Shown here in pieces: positions 54,702-64,000 of a stretch of 64,000 nucleotides of DNA. This DNA is from Rallus limicola (Eukaryota; Chordata; Aves; Gruiformes; Rallidae). The translations under genes and the position numbers were made by a program. Positions within the stretch are counted from its first letter, which is position 1. Each line of letters begins with the position of its first letter. The DNA lies in the NCBI GenBank assembly GCA_022605955.1, contig JAKCOZ010000103.1, positions 560,501 through 624,500 on the forward strand, in the 5' to 3' direction. The notes under the pieces were generated by a model. The model was not told the DNA's origin. It searched no databases and worked only from the letters and a program-made list of their open reading frames with translations.

Positions 54702-57161
54702 CTGCCAGGGAGACAGGAGACGTGGCAGCTCTAGGATCCCAGAGGATGCTTCCTCAGAGCCTAAAATCCATCCCGATGTCGGGAATTTGGAGCTGGGAGG
54801 AAGTTTTCCCCTGCGAGGTGTCCCCAAAAACCAACCAGAGCTGTACCCAGGAGCGGTGAGCACCCAAGGAGAGCAATGCTGGCACCGGGACAGGCCCCAG
54901 CACCGCAGTGTCGCTGCCAGCATCTCTTTCCCAGACTCACCTGGCATTTAATCCCCGCCTGGCTGCAGGCACAGGCTTCGGGGTCGCAGTAGAGGCGGCA
55001 GTCGCAGCCGCACTCCTCCCGGGACAGGCGGATGGCCCGCAGCTCCTGCTTTTCCTCCGCGTCAATGCGGTGAACGCCGGAGGCTCGCAGCAGAGCTCGG
55101 CGGCGTTTGGTTGGCAGCGGCTGCAGGAAGAAATAGTCATCCACCTCCACGTTCTCCACGTCAATGTCGTCATCAGAGACGTCTTCCAGCGTCAGGCCGT
55201 CCGCCTCCTCCGACTCCACCGTGCCGTTCTTGGTGAGCTGCGGGGCAGGAGGGCAGGGTCAGCCCACGCTTGGCGGGGGGGGACATCGAACCCCACTGAT
55301 GAGGCAGGGTGGAGGATGTACATCCCTCGTCCCCCACTGACCACCCACCACTCACCGCAGATCCTTCCCCTGCCTCCCCCACCAGCACTGAGCAGGGTCT
55401 GGCAAGCTGAGCCCCGCTCCAAGAGCTGCCCCCATGCGATCTCCATCCCCGGCCAGACTGCGTGGGGGCTTACGGCAGTTTGGAGGAGAAAGGAGATGGG
55501 GGAGATTTAATTTAATTAAAAGGGGGGGATTTAATTTAATACTAAAAGAATTCAGAGCAGAGAATCACTTTTCCATCTTTCTGGGAGAGTGGTGGCAGCT
55601 GCAGAGCTGCCAAGCATCAACCCCAGGGGAAAACAAGGTTTGAAAGCTACAGTGGGGCCAGAGCAGATCCTGCAATGTCCATCAGCCTCCCTGCTCTGGT
55701 CCTTCCAACTCCTACACACTGAGATACCCCCAGATCTTGGCATTTCAGATAAATGGGTGTCCCCAGCCCTCTGAGAGCCAGGGCATGCAGAGAGAGCAGA
55801 TGGAGAGGTCCATGGCCTCCCAAGGAGCTGGTAGAAAAGCCCATGTTTATAAAAAATAAAGAAAATAAAGAGGCAGCCATTTGGATATGCATTCCTTTGC
55901 TGGACAAATGCTCTCGTGGCAGCGGGAGCCAATCATGGGCTCTGCAGAGTGTCCCAGCAAACAGAGTCCAGGCCACAGGCAATCCCAAGAGCACAGACCC
56001 AACCCCAGGGACAGGCTGGAAAACAGGCAGAGCCGCTGAGATCCCGATCTTCCCCCAACACAGCCCAGCTGCCTCCTCCCAGACTGGAATTTCTACCGGC
56101 AGGGACCCAGTGAGGTTTGGCTCTGAACCCGGCCCAGGTTGACGCTGCCCAACCGGCCCCACAACACAAGGGAAGAAAAAAAAAAAAAGGAGGTAGAAGA
56201 ACTAAAAAAGAATTTAGGAGCAATAAATCCATCCCCAGCAGGTGCAAAACATCAGCCTGGATCTGTCTCCTCCAACCTGGCTCATTCTCAAGCTCCAACA
56301 AAGCTCAGTGAGGTGAAATCTGGGAGACACAGCAACCCATTTCCCTGGCGACACCCCGTTTCCCTGGAAATACCTTCATTTTCTTGGCGTGGAGTTTCTC
56401 TTCCTTGAGATGTTCCCGTAGGATCTCCCGGTGATTCACCTCCTGTTCCTGGGCAAACTCGCAGAGCGTGTAGCGCCGGACGGAGTTGTGGCGCTGGGCC
56501 ATGCCCAGGGAGCTGCCGCCCTGGCTGGGGACGCTGGTGAAGCCCTGACGTCGGGCGAAGTAGTAGACGGTCACTTGGTCAAAGCGGACATTCTTCCTGC
56601 GAAGCTGCTTCTGCCGCTTCAGGATGGAGGTGGCTGCAGCAGGGGAAGCCAGAGAGGGGTTGTTAGGAACCAAAAAACACCCCCTTCGGGGATCTCCCGC
56701 CCCGTTGGGCAGTGGGGTTCACACTGGTGGCCCCGAGCGATGGCTGCATCTGCACGGGCTGAGCTCATCCCTCCAAATGCCACCCTGCTGACCCCATAAC
56801 CCTGCACCAGCACCAGAATATCTCTGGGGAGACAGAAAAGGTCCAGGATGGACCTTGGACATCTGGCCCCAGGCTCGCAGTACTCTGCTCATCACTCCAA
56901 TCAAGTTACCAGGGACGAGGAGGGATGAGAGTGGAACCAGCTCCACATCCAGGTGCCTCAGGACACCCAGAGACCACGACCGCGGACAGGGATTGTCCCC
57001 AAACACTCACGTATGAAGCCAGTGGAGCTGGAGGGGTTGACGCTGTCGCAGCTGTCGGCGCTGTCGCTGTTGGAGATCTCGTCATCCGAGTTGGAGCCCG
57101 GCGAGCCCACGTCCGCATCCTCAAACTTCCTCTTGAGGCCGGCGCTCGCGATCGCATCCAT
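53835..57161 (-). CDS. CSRNP2: CSRNP2, cysteine/serine-rich nuclear protein 2, complete
   Basis: CSRNP2 belongs to the AXUD1/CSRNP family of nuclear transcriptional activators. Minus-strand coding exons are 57161-57011, 56633-56374, 55237-54941 and 54701-53835. They total 525 codons, so 524 residues against 543 in human, all GT-AG and in phase. The start [20 protein letters not shown] leads into an acidic Ser/Asp-rich segment and [20 protein letters not shown], a basic stretch. A second basic cluster KRRR is at residues 181-184. The Cys-rich domain spans residues 213-251 with ten cysteines ([20 protein letters not shown], then [12 protein letters not shown]). Conserved [20 protein letters not shown] and LEEPLAVPE blocks follow. 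The last ~80 residues are Pro/Ser-rich and differ from the human C-terminus. It is convergent with LETMD1. Confidence 0.95.
54941..55237 (-). CDS. CSRNP2: CSRNP2 coding exon 3 (start of Cys-rich domain)
   Basis: Encodes [20 protein letters not shown], then [20 protein letters not shown] and [20 protein letters not shown] to IKCQ. The acceptor is CCCCGCAG ending at 55238 and the donor is GTGAGT from 54940. It is 99 full codons. Confidence 0.96.
55238..57010 (-). other. CSRNP2: CSRNP2 introns 2 and 3 (around coding exon 2)
   Basis: Two short GC-rich introns, 55238-56373 and 56634-57010. A short A-rich patch at 56165-56215 is the only simple repeat. No other feature is seen. The third short intron between coding exons is 54702-54940. 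Confidence 0.8.
56374..56633 (-). CDS. CSRNP2: CSRNP2 coding exon 2
   Basis: Encodes [40 protein letters not shown] and on to [10 protein letters not shown]. The acceptor is CTGCTGCAG ending at 56634 and the donor is GTATTT from 56373. Confidence 0.95.
57011..57161 (-). CDS. CSRNP2: CSRNP2 coding exon 1
   Basis: ATG at 57161-57159, four bases inside an exon whose acceptor is AACCGCAG ending at 57166. Encodes [20 protein letters not shown] and ends NPSSSTGFI. The donor is GTGAGT from 57010. Confidence 0.93.
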
Positions 57162-60100
57162 TTGGCTGCGGTTTGCATGGAGAGCTGGCGGACGGTGAGG
57201 GGGACGGGCACTTTGCCACCAGTTCTCCAGTGCCGGCCCCCCCCGGAGCTGCCGACGGGCTCACCGTGTCCCTGAGGCAAGGCAAGAAGCCATAACGGCA
57301 TTTCGGATAAGCCAGCATCACTTGGGATACGCAGGAAAGGCTTTTATGAGCGGCTTCTCTCCATCCCTGCCCTCTCCGCCCTGGATAAAGTCTCCGATCC
57401 TCCCCGTGTTACTGTGGTTCTCCCCAGCGAGCCCATCCTCCCGGCATCTGGCCCACAGGAAGGAGCCACACACAGATATTAAACGTTATTTAACATTCTC
57501 CTTTAATTCTTGGGGCAGCCCTGGAAGGGTCAGGTGGCTGGGCAGGGGTGATGGCTGCAGCTCCCTTCCCACTAAACCAGTTTGTAACCGAATTAACCGA
57601 GAGCAAAAGGAGACACCGGTTTTCTTTACCAAAGAGTTTGTGCCAGCCCAGCACCGCCAGCCTCCATGCTTCACCCACAAGACAACCTTTGCCGGCAAAC
57701 TCCTTCCCCACAACACCCCATGAGGTTAAAAAACAGCCCGAGACACATCAGGGGCACCCATCTATCACCCACACTGCGGTGGTGGCTCCATCCCAGAGGA
57801 AGAAAGAGGAATAAATCCCATTGGAATTTGCAGCCAGGCGCCAAAACCAAAGAAGAGCTGGGAAAACGCTTGGCTCCGGCTCAGGCGAAGGATTTCTGGG
57901 AGGTGATGCTGTGCTGGGAAGACAGGTGAGCATCGTTCTGCATCCTACCAACACCTCACCACAACACTTTCTGCTTCTGAACCCAGCACCAGGCATCCCT
58001 TGTCTTCGGAGCAGGTTGGAGTGGGAAGGATCCCGGGATGCTCTGTATCCCACCCCCCGCCCAGCGCCAGGGAGCCCAGCACCCAGGCAGTTGTGTCATC
58101 TCATCTCTCTGGTTGTGTCTCATCTCTCTGCTTCATCCACTGTTCTCATGGCAACGCAACAACCAGTTTTGAGGAAAAAAAACCAAAACCCCAAAACCCC
58201 ACATCAGCTGATCCTGGGAAGGGATCAGAGGGTCTCGGGATGCGATCCGGGGGCAAACAGGGAGCAGGAGGCACCACACGGTCCCAGAGAAAGCTCAGTG
58301 ATGGGGCACCGCATCTTTACAGCTGAAGAGGAAACGGTGGTACCATCATTCTCCAAAAATGGGATGTGCCGGTGCCCCGAGGGGGCTGTGGAGAACCCTC
58401 CCTGAGCACAGCGTGATTCCCCAGCGCACTGACGCCATGGTTTGGGTTTAAACACAGCTTTTTGGGGTGTTCTTTTTGGCAGGCAAGCCTCCCAATCCTG
58501 TTATTAAAGGCTGGGGGGGGGGGGGAAGGGAGGGGGGAAGGAGCTCTTGAAGCAGCAAAAGCATCAGCCCAATTAAAGAGCCAAGTTAATGGCACTGATC
58601 CCACGTGTGATCCACGGGGAGAAGCGGAGGCAGAAAACCCCCACTCAAGCATCGCTGCCACCACGTCCCCTCACCCCTCACCTCGTTTTACCACCTCCAT
58701 GGCCCCAAAGCGGCCCTGTTTCTGTGCCTGGGAGGATCCCAGCCAGGCTCCTGCACAGTGCTGCCGATTTCATCCTCCTCCTTTTCAGCAGGAGACAATT
58801 AACCAAGAGTCTCTCCATGGTTCCTCCTATTCCCTCCAAAGCAAACGTTCCAAACCAAAAATCTCACCTAAAAACCTTCTTCCCTCCGGCTCTTACAGCG
58901 AGTAAATCGGTGATGGTGCCTGGGGGTAGGTGTCTCTGCCTACAGCATCAAACTCCGACCTGGGGACAGAGATCGGGTCCTTCCCTGCCTGGATCCATGG
59001 AAGATGGACTCGCTGCACTTGGTGGGCACCCATCTGGGACCAAGGAGCTCAGGGAGATGCCGCAGGGATGAAACAGCTGGAAAAATGAAGCCCTCATCTC
59101 ATTCCTCCACAGCAGAAGCTTCATTAGTGCCAACAGGGCATCCTCTTCCTCCACTGGTGCAGTGGCAGCTGCCCCCACGTGATGCAAAAGCCAGAAAAGA
59201 ACCAAAGACACAACTGGGGGGTGGGGGGAGAATAAAATATAATAAAAAAATCTACTGCTGGTGGGGGTAGGAGCAGAGGATCCCTTTGCTGGTTGTGTTC
59301 AGATTTCTTCAGCCCTGAGGATGGGATTTGGGATGGGGAAGAGAAGACTCGACTCCAACCCCGCAAGGAAAGAAGGGGCTGTGTGCTCCCACCTCCTCTT
59401 TTTTCCACACCAGAAAGAGCTCAGCTACAAATATGGGTTTTTTCCCCCCCCCATCAGCCCTTGCTGGAGTTGCCTTTGGGGAGCAGGGAGGAGCCCAGGA
59501 GAGTGACAGGATACAAAGAGCCTCTCAAGATGAAGCTGGTCCAGCCCCAACACTCCCAGATCCAATCAGGAAAACCCACCGGCTCCAAGCTTGTCCAGAG
59601 CTGATTAATGAGCCCAAATCATCCCAAATTAACACCTGTGCCGCAAAAAAAACCCCCAACCAACCCCCCTCCCCACACTCCCAGTTTGCTGGTTCCCAGC
59701 GTTCCGGAGAGGAGGAAGGGCAGGAGCTTTGCTGGGTGGATGCTGCTGTGGTTCCCAAAGCTCGTTTGCCGCCCCAACGGCTCCATCGCCCTGGGTCCAG
59801 GTCCCACTGAGGATTCTCATCTCACGTGGCTCCAGCGTTGCTTCTGATGATCCCTGGCTCCAGCTTGGATACGCTGCCAGGCTGTTCCTCCAGCGCTGCT
59901 CATCCAGGCAGAGACCAAAGCGGTAATTCCACAGTGAGGATCCATTTTATTCTGGATATTCAGAATAATTTGTTCTTCCCAAGCAGGGACCCTCTGGGCA
60001 TCCCACGGATTTTGTGGCAGCTCCCAAAAATCCAGCATGGATCAAGGATTCCAGGACCGAGTAACTCGGAGGATACTCAAGATTTCCTCCTTGTATTTAC

Positions 60101-60637
60101 CCCCCTCTACCAACCGCTTTAACTGTATCCCTCAAGCATCAGGGTTTTTGGGAGAGGGAGACAGGTTTCAGTAAGTTTCCCATAAAAAGCCAAGAGCCAA
60201 AGGTGGATCCTGACAAAACCTCCTAGACTTTTGAGGGATCAGAGGCATCAAATCCCAGGATGTGGGATCATTTCAGTAGCTGGATGAGGAAACATTTGGG
60301 AATGACATCCAAGAAGGAAGAAAGTAAATACATATATATATATACACACATGGGGAAAGACCCCTGGGCTAAGGAGCATCCCGACCCCATCCCAGCGGGT
60401 AAGGGATGAATTTAGGAGGGGATCACGGCAGGCAAAATAAACCAGGATAAAGAGAATCGAGGAACAAGCCAAGGAGCCCATTTTACTGCGCTGCAGCGCT
60501 CGGAGTCTCCCAGGAAGGCGACACGGAGCCTTTGGCTGGAAGGAGCCGGGCGTATTCTGTATCCACCCCCAGTGATAAGGACAGCTCTCAGCAGGGATTT
60601 TAAGGGGAAAACGTCTTCCCCCTTCCCCAGGTGAACA

Positions 60638-60663
60638 CCCCCCCCCCCCCAAAAAAAAAAAAA
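60638..60663. repeat. Adjacent C13 and A13 homopolymers
   Basis: Thirteen C directly followed by thirteen A on plus, in CSRNP2 intron 1. In the transcript this reads U13 then G13. Confidence 0.95.
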
Positions 60664-62024
60664 TGGGGCTTCTCCTCCAGCAGTCACTCCCAGCTCAGCT
60701 CCCTCCCTCGTTACCAATTATGCAGCAGGATTTGCATCGCTGGGGATGACACGGCAGCATCACTGCAGAGCATCACGCCGTGACGTCGGGGCTGGGGTGG
60801 GGGGGGGAACACACCGAGGTGCTGAGCACCGGCCCCAGAAAAACAACCCCAGCCCTGGAACTCTGTGGTTGTGCAGAATTGATACCCTTTGGTGCTCACC
60901 AGTGAGCCCCACATGCCTCCCCCCTCGGGTTGGAGCCAGGAAAATGGGTGTTTTGCTGCAGGAGGAAACAAACGGAGCCCCAGGGAGAAGCCGAACCCCT
61001 TCCTCTGCGCTCCTCCTAAAGAGCAACGAGAGCAGCTCACCCCCTCAAGGACAAGCAATGGGATGGGGAGCCCCACGGCACAACCACCCCCCCACCACTT
61101 CCCCAGCACAGCAGAAGGGATGTGGTTTAGGTTCGGCACAGCTTGGGAAGGGTCCAGCACACTCGAGCACATAACTGGATGCAGGGGGACACGGTTAAAC
61201 CCCCTCCCTCACCTCCAAGGGGGGGGACACACAACGCTCACCATGAGAATTCCTGCAGAATTAAACCAGGAACTGGCACAAACAGTCGGAACCGGCGGAA
61301 CCTCCACCCGTTCAGCACCCGGCATGACCCACGCTGCTCCTGGTCCATCAAATCCAGACACTAATTATCCCGGGGTGGGAATTAAGGCAGAACCTCGTAT
61401 GGATGAGCCCAGAAGTGAGATGAAATAAATCATTTCCACCCCCTCAGCAGTGGGGACAGGAGGGACGGGCCACAAAGAGTTCAGCAGTTGGGCTCATTTA
61501 CAAATCAGTCGTGGGAGGTTTCCCCACGGGACTGGGCCGTCGGTCCACAGGCAGGAGACTGATGGGTTTACTGGGATGTGGCTCGGCACGTCCCAGTTCA
61601 GGCTGGGTCGGTTCCTTACGCCATCAGCACTCAAAACGAGCAACCGGCTTCAGGTTCTTATTGGAAACGGCCAAAAAAATTGGGGTTTCTCTTCTGCTCT
61701 GCCGCTAACGAATGCGGTTAACGAGGAAATCTAGGCTACAGCTCCCACAGCTCAAGCACCGTGGCGCTGGAGCCTGCGCTTACGCAACCAGCATCACAAA
61801 ACCGGTAGCGAAGGGGCCGGGTTGTCCTAAAGCCCTGGATCGACTCAGAAGATCGTGGAGATCTTCCTCACACTGCTGCCCAATGTCCCCAGAGAGGGTC
61901 AGATGGGCACTGCAGAAAAGGTCGGTGTCCCCTTCCCCAAAAAAGCCCACTGGGTCCCTTTGCCTGTCACCAGAATGGAGCTCGCTGCACGTCGAGCACG
62001 AGGGCTCTGTGGAACACCTTGATC

Positions 62025-62142
62025 TAAAGACCTCGAAGGTGAGGGAGACCCCAAGACCCTGAAGACAAGGGCATGGGAGACCTTGAAGATGAAGGAGACC
62101 TTGAAGGCATGAGAGACCCTGAAGGTGAGGGCGAGGGGAGAC
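62025..62142. repeat. Degenerate 18-20 bp tandem repeat
   Basis: Variants of GGAGACCTTGAAGATGA repeat about five or six times, with steps of roughly 18-20 bases. The plus frame reads a short acidic GDLEDEGDLEG peptide, judged a by-product. Confidence 0.75.
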
Positions 62143-63179
62143 TAGACCATCACCGCGGGGGTGTTACTGGTTCAGCTCCTCCCAAGGGCAAGCGCAGGGT
62201 TGCTGAGTTCAACTCTCCCTCCTGGATGCTCTTCCTGGGTGAGAGGGTGAGACCTCCCACGCCAGCCAACATGGGCTGCTGGGCTCCCAACGATCAGCAG
62301 TCAAGGACAGCTGGAGGCAACTGGTTCTGGCCACTGTAGGGGACCTGAGCTGGGGGTTCCCCATGCAGCGACACCAAGGAGGGTTGGGGGTGCAGCAAGG
62401 GCTAGGCAAGGAGGAACCTTCCCCACCGCAAGCTGGTGGAGGTCCCAGCACTGGTGCCCACCAAGAGGCAGGAGGGGAGAGGATCACCTCAGCTCCCATC
62501 TCAGCTGCCAAGGGACAACTGCAATGACCCCTCCCTGCCTTCAGGGACACCTGACTGGGACCCTCACAACAGCTCATCTTCTGGGCCGTGGTGTCCCACC
62601 ATCCCCACCAGCTCCTTCCCACTGCCCCGTGGGAGGCCTCCAGTCCCTGGCTTCTCAGAGACCCCTCGTACCAGCACCCCAACATGACTGCCATGTACCC
62701 CACAGTGTATGACTCCTGCCTATGAGGATCCCCCCTCAAAGTCCCTCTGGGTGCCCAGCTAGAGGAAAAAGCAGCCATAAGGGCACCCCACATCCTCCAT
62801 AGGGCCCTCAGTCCCCCCCCACACAGAGGTGAGCAAAGACCTCCCTCACTTGCCCTATAGCCCACCCCCCAGCCCTCACAGGCCTGCAAACACGGGAGAG
62901 GGCAGAGCCTGGGTGCAAAGGCCCCCCCTACAGACTCTACAGGGCTCTAGTAAGGACCCCACATCCCCTAAGGTCCTCCAGCTAGAAGGGAGGGACATCT
63001 CCAACAGGCCCAAGCATCTTATACAGACACCTCCTCCCCCAGCCAGAAAAGGCCCTGCAGAGCTCCAGCAGCTCCCCAGCTCTAAGGGTTCCCTGTCCTC
63101 TAGAGTCCCCAGACAGAAAGCCCCCCCCCCCCCATCCCCTATAGGTATCCTACAGGTCCCCCAGCTAGAAAAGGTGCCC

Positions 63180-63640
63180 CCCAATCCCCTACATCCTCTG
63201 TACCCCTCCCAGCTGTAAGCACCCCCAAGCCCACAGGCCCCTGCAGATCCCCTCCCAAAGCCTGTAGGCCCCTACATCCTCTGTACCCCCCAAATTACAG
63301 AAGCCCCCCCCAGCCCTGCAGCTCCCCAACCCCCTGCAGGCCCCTACATCCTCTAAAGCTCCCCCATCCTCTACAGACCTCTGCATCCTCCGTACCCCTA
63401 CAGCTGTAAGAACCCCCATCCCTAACAGACCCCTGCAGCCCCCCTATCCTCGCAGCCCCCTGCAGCCCCTACATCCCCTGCAGGTCCCTACATCCTCCAG
63501 AACCCCCCACCATTTAGTGAAGACCCCCCCAATGCGCACAGGCCCCTGCATCCTCTGTACCCTCCCAGCTACAGAAGCGCCCCCATCCCCTGCAGACCCC
63601 CACATCCCCTGCAGACCCCTACATCCTCTGTCACGCCAGC
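63180..63640. repeat. GC-rich minisatellite, period about 75 bp, in CSRNP2 intron 1
   Basis: The block CCCCTACATCCTCTGTACCC recurs at about 63190, 63266, 63341 (variant), 63466 (variant), 63543 (CTGCATCC variant) and 63618. Between copies lie ACAGGCCCCTGCAGATCCCC-type segments. Looser related sequence continues left to about 62930. On the transcribed (minus) sense it is G-rich. It stops next to the CSRNP2 CpG island. Confidence 0.8.
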
Positions 63641-64000
63641 CGTTTCCCCCCTTCCGCACAGGCCCCCCCACCCCAGCTGCAAGCGGAGCGAGAGGCCGCC
63701 CTCCGCAGCCCCCGTCAGGCCCCCGCCAGCCCCCCAGGCCGAGGGACGACCCCCCCCGAGCCCCACTCACCGGCTCCCCACGGGTGTGGCGGGGGTCGGC
63801 GGGGCGGGGCCGGGCGGGGGCGGCTCCCGGGGGCGGCTGGGGCTGCGCGCTGGGGCTGCTGCCGCGCGGACCCGCCCCGCCGCCGCTCGCCGACAACAAT
63901 GGGGCCGCCGGCGCTGCGCCGCACCTCATATAGGCCGCGTCACGTGGGGGGCGCGCCCCCGCCCCGCCACCGCCCGCCCCGCGGGGCACGCCGGGAAAGC
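63640..64000 (-). promoter_or_regulatory. CSRNP2: CpG-island promoter of CSRNP2
   Basis: Extreme GC and CpG content to the right edge, with GC boxes on the minus strand (GGGGCGGGGGC near 63965). It has a CACGTG E-box at 63941-63946 overlapping a CRE half-site TGACG at 63942-63938, and TATA-like CCTATATGAG. The overlapping E-box/CRE reads CACGTGACG. Confidence 0.7.
63771..63900 (-). other. CSRNP2: CSRNP2 noncoding first exon (approximate)
   Basis: Donor GAGCCG|GTGAGT with GT at 63770-63769, and a TATA-like CCTATATGAG at 63934-63925 that would place the start near 63900. The exon has no coding frame linked to MDAIAS, so it is taken as 5' UTR. Confidence 0.55.

Larger units (their letters stand above)
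57166..63770 (-). other. CSRNP2: CSRNP2 intron 1 (5' UTR intron)
   Basis: 6.6 kb between the acceptor at 57166 and the first-exon donor at 63770. GC-rich, with homopolymers (G13 at 58513-58525; C13 then A13 at 60638-60663), a short TA/CA stretch near 60332-60356, a GACC/GAAG tandem patch (62025-62142) and a large minisatellite (about 63180-63640). No nested gene found. Confidence 0.7.

Noticed and set aside
63444..63989. 181-codon minus-strand open frame with Gly/Arg repeats at the right edge
   Set aside because: It reads through the minisatellite and CpG island; the repetition reflects the DNA repeat, not a protein.

Overview
This window is vertebrate nuclear DNA, most likely from a bird. 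The genes are split by GT-AG introns and start in CpG islands. The dominant repeat is the CR1 LINE, with its typical avian 3' end, and introns are short for a vertebrate. Four protein-coding genes can be built exon by exon with every splice phase agreeing. No bacterial, viral or toxin gene was seen. No undescribed biological system could be supported.

Layout. (1) 1-8577, minus strand: the first three coding exons of the ceramide synthase gene CERS5; the rest of the gene lies off the left edge. Its CpG island spans about 7930-9170. (2) 8578-10880: short intergenic gap with a CR1 3' end. (3) About 10880-36900, minus strand: the complete LIMA1 (EPLIN) gene, ten coding exons giving 771 residues for the beta form. 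The internal alpha start (Met160) is kept. A CpG-rich peak over the alpha-start exon, with a CArG box and TATA box just upstream, looks like a second promoter. (4) About 37300-46200: roughly 9 kb with no recognisable gene, holding old CR1 and MIR-like SINE remnants. (5) 46886-51140, plus strand: complete LETMD1, nine coding exons, 365 residues, preceded by a diverged three-copy 190 bp tandem repeat. (6) About 51415-63900, minus strand: complete CSRNP2, four coding exons, 524 residues. It has a long 3' UTR, a 6.6 kb first intron rich in simple and tandem repeats, and a CpG-island promoter at the right edge.

The genes do not form a pathway. CERS5 makes ceramides in the ER, LIMA1 bundles actin, LETMD1 is a mitochondrial inner-membrane protein, and CSRNP2 is a nuclear cysteine-rich transcription factor. 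Their linkage is conserved synteny: all four lie on human chromosome 12q13. In human a series of genes (LARP4, DIP2B, ATF1, SLC11A2 and others) lies between LIMA1 and LETMD1, and none is seen here. Base composition also changes near 46 kb, from AT-rich on the left to GC-rich on the right. The LIMA1-LETMD1 gap is therefore a candidate rearrangement junction relative to mammals.

All coordinates come from reading the sequence. Exon calls rest on splice signals, phase bookkeeping and recalled family similarity, not on alignment or transcript data. UTR ends and transcription starts are approximate.
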